From: a virus
IMG/VR virus record: IMGVR_UViG_3300037882_004258
Location: 1-20,762 of that record
Length of the DNA stretch: 20,762 nt
Strand: one strand, 5' to 3'
Position 1 is the first letter of the stretch; the number at the start of each line of letters is the position of its first letter. Below, piece by piece: positions 19,410 to 20,762 of the stretch. The notes under the pieces were generated by a model. That model made no database searches, was not told where the DNA came from, and was given only the letters and a program-made list of their open reading frames with translations. The position numbers and the translations under genes were made by a program.

Positions 19410-20762
19410 ACGGCCCCGGCCACAGCGTCCACATCACCCGCCCCGGCTTCGACCGGGGCGGTTTCGTTTGCGGGAATCCGAACGGCCTTCTGGCCGGTGA
19501 ATTCCTCAAACCGCTTCACAATCACGTCACAATAGTGCTGGTCGATTTCCATCAGAAACGCATTGCGCCCGCACCGCTCAGCGCCGATCAACGTGCTGCC
19601 GGATCCGCCGAACAGGTCGAGGACATTCTCACCCGGCCTGCTGGAGTACGTCATCGCCAGCACAGCCAGTTCTGACGGTTTCTCTGTCAGATGCACCATG
19701 CTCTGCGGATTCACTTTCTTGACGTGCCACAGGTCTGTGGCGTTGTGAATCTCCGGGCTGAAGTAATGCCCGGCGCCTTCGCGCCACCCGTAGAAACACC
19801 ATTCGTGCGCACCCATGAAATCTTTGCGCGTCATCACCGGGTGCTGCTTGTCCCAAATGATCGCCTGGGCGAAATACAGTTCGTTTTCCTTCAGCGCGGG
19901 CGGGTAATTTGCGATATTCGCGTAACCGCCCCAAATGTAAAACCCGCGTCCGGGTTCCAACACGCGGGCGATGTTGCCAAACCACGCCCGCAGGATTTCA
20001 TCGAAGGCGGTGTCGGTCATGAAATCGTTGGCCAGCGGTCTGTCTTTGGCGCGCATTTTTCGTGTGGTGGGAACTGATTTTCCTGGGAATCTGGCAAGGT
20101 CATTACTTTGATTCGACAGCAGCCCGCGGTGGCCGTCCATCGCAGCCAGTTCGTTTTGGTTCCCAAATGACGAGAGCCCGGCGGCGATTGCATTGTTGCT
20201 GCGCGGTTCAACCTTCACGTTATATGGCGGGTCGGTGTTCACCAACTGAATCTTTGCGCCATCGAGCAGCTTGTCGAGATCGTCCGGGTCGCTCGAGTCG
20301 CCGCACATCAGGCGATGGTGGCCAAGCACCCAAATGTCGCCGGGCTGCGTGATCGCTTCGTCCATCGCCTCCGGCGCTTTGACTTCCACGCCGCCAACCG
20401 TGACAGCGCATGTGCCCTGGTTCCCGTTGATTTCCGCGCCCAGCCATTTCTCAAGCTCGGCCATGTCGAAACCAAGCGTCTGCATGTCGAAGTCGGGCGT
20501 CGCCATCAGCGCCTTCAGTTCGCCCGGCAGCAGGTCGCGGTCCCACTCCGCGAACTCCGATGTTTTGTTGTCTGTGATGCGCAGCGCCCGAATCTGCGTG
20601 TCCGTCATATCTTTGGCGACGTGAACCGGCACGGTGGCCAACCCCAGCTTCATCGCGGCCAGACGCCGGGTGTGGCCGATGATGATCACGCCGTTTTCAT
20701 CCACGACGATCGGCTGCCGGAATCCGAACTCCTGGATGCTGGTCGCGACAGCGTCGACGGCA
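19406..20762 (-). CDS. ParB-like domain fused to DNA methyltransferase, partial at 5' end
   Basis: The frame is open to the right edge, so the N-terminus is missing; GTG 20704 is internal. The visible start, VDAVATSIQEFGFRQPIVVDENG then GHTRRLAAMKLGL, is a ParB/sulfiredoxin-type N-domain (GHTR in the GERR place). The C-part is a DNA N6-adenine/N4-cytosine methyltransferase with catalytic motif IV first (NTDPPYNV) and the AdoMet site last (VLDLFGGSGSTLIGAE), a permuted (beta-class) order. It would methylate phage DNA, probably to evade restriction, with the ParB-like part helping DNA binding. ParB-methyltransferase fusions are common in phages. 451 residues are visible. Confidence 0.9.
   Translation of the reverse strand, partial: AVDAVATSIQEFGFRQPIVVDENGVIIIGHTRRLAAMKLGLATVPVHVAKDMTDTQIRALRITDNKTSEFAEWDRDLLPGELKALMATPDFDMQTLGFDMAELEKWLGAEINGNQGTCAVTVGGVEVKAPEAMDEAITQPGDIWVLGHHRLMCGDSSDPDDLDKLLDGAKIQLVNTDPPYNVKVEPRSNNAIAAGLSSFGNQNELAAMDGHRGLLSNQSNDLARFPGKSVPTTRKMRAKDRPLANDFMTDTAFDEILRAWFGNIARVLEPGRGFYIWGGYANIANYPPALKENELYFAQAIIWDKQHPVMTRKDFMGAHEWCFYGWREGAGHYFSPEIHNATDLWHVKKVNPQSMVHLTEKPSELAVLAMTYSSRPGENVLDLFGGSGSTLIGAERCGRNAFLMEIDQHYCDVIVKRFEEFTGQKAVRIPANETAPVEAGAGDVDAVAGAV

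Noticed and set aside
1-20762. tRNA, rRNA, integrase, attachment site or insertion sequence
   Set aside because: No cloverleaf with tRNA identity elements, no recombinase motifs and no terminal inverted repeats were seen in the window.

Overview
The window is part of the genome of a tailed double-stranded DNA phage or prophage (Caudoviricetes) with a lambda-type head and apparently a siphovirus-type tail. A full morphogenesis cluster is read on the minus strand in the usual order: terminase, gpW-like connector, portal, protease/capsid, decoration protein, head-tail joining protein, tail terminator, tail tube, tail assembly chaperone. I see no bacterial housekeeping gene, integrase, tRNA or rRNA, and nothing in the sequence fixes the host. 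Coding regions are moderately GC-rich, and AT-rich promoter patches stand out sharply between genes.

Layout. Positions 1-12786 (minus) hold the packaging, head and tail genes. Reading in the direction of transcription they are: TerL, a small independent promoter-gene-terminator unit at 10099-10475, gpW-like, portal, a prohead protease fused to the major capsid protein, an intrinsic-terminator-like hairpin, DUF2190 decoration protein, head-tail joining protein, a small membrane/coiled-coil protein, a small beta-rich protein, a kelch-propeller fibre, tail terminator, tail tube, a structured intergenic RNA, a tail assembly chaperone with a probable -1 frameshift extension, and a lipoprotein-like protein cut by the window edge. 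Positions 12790-13212 (minus) hold two small DNA-binding proteins, one of them a probable small terminase. Positions 13261-16320 (minus) hold a class II glutamine amidotransferase, two small or unknown genes and a long amidoligase. Positions 16570-19409 (plus) hold a second amidoligase, several small accessory genes and an Aig2/GGCT-type gamma-glutamylcyclotransferase. From 19406 to the right edge (minus) lies a ParB-like domain fused to a DNA methyltransferase.

The most interesting content is 13261-18633. Two paralogous, divergently transcribed amidoligases (Amidoligase_2, COOH-NH2 ligases with a glutamine-synthetase-like fold) lie close to a stand-alone class II glutamine amidotransferase and a gamma-glutamylcyclotransferase-like enzyme. 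Together these could make and break amide or gamma-glutamyl bonds on a protein, peptide or wall target. The Amidoligase_2 family is known to neighbour amidotransferase-like and Aig2-like genes; having both partner types and two ligases in one phage segment is notable. The substrate is unknown.

The accessory genes share control signals. Seven promoters (five minus- or plus-strand copies in the accessory region, one before the small-terminase genes, one before the small inserted unit) have a TTG-type -35 box, exactly 16 bp of spacer, a TATAAA/TATATT-type -10 box and a CGTATA/TATACG dyad around the -10. Five of them are followed by a small leader hairpin whose stem changes sequence but keeps pairing, then by a similar GGAGAAACGACC-like ribosome-binding stretch. 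This looks like one phage regulon that links the amide-chemistry genes, the packaging operon and the small inserted gene.
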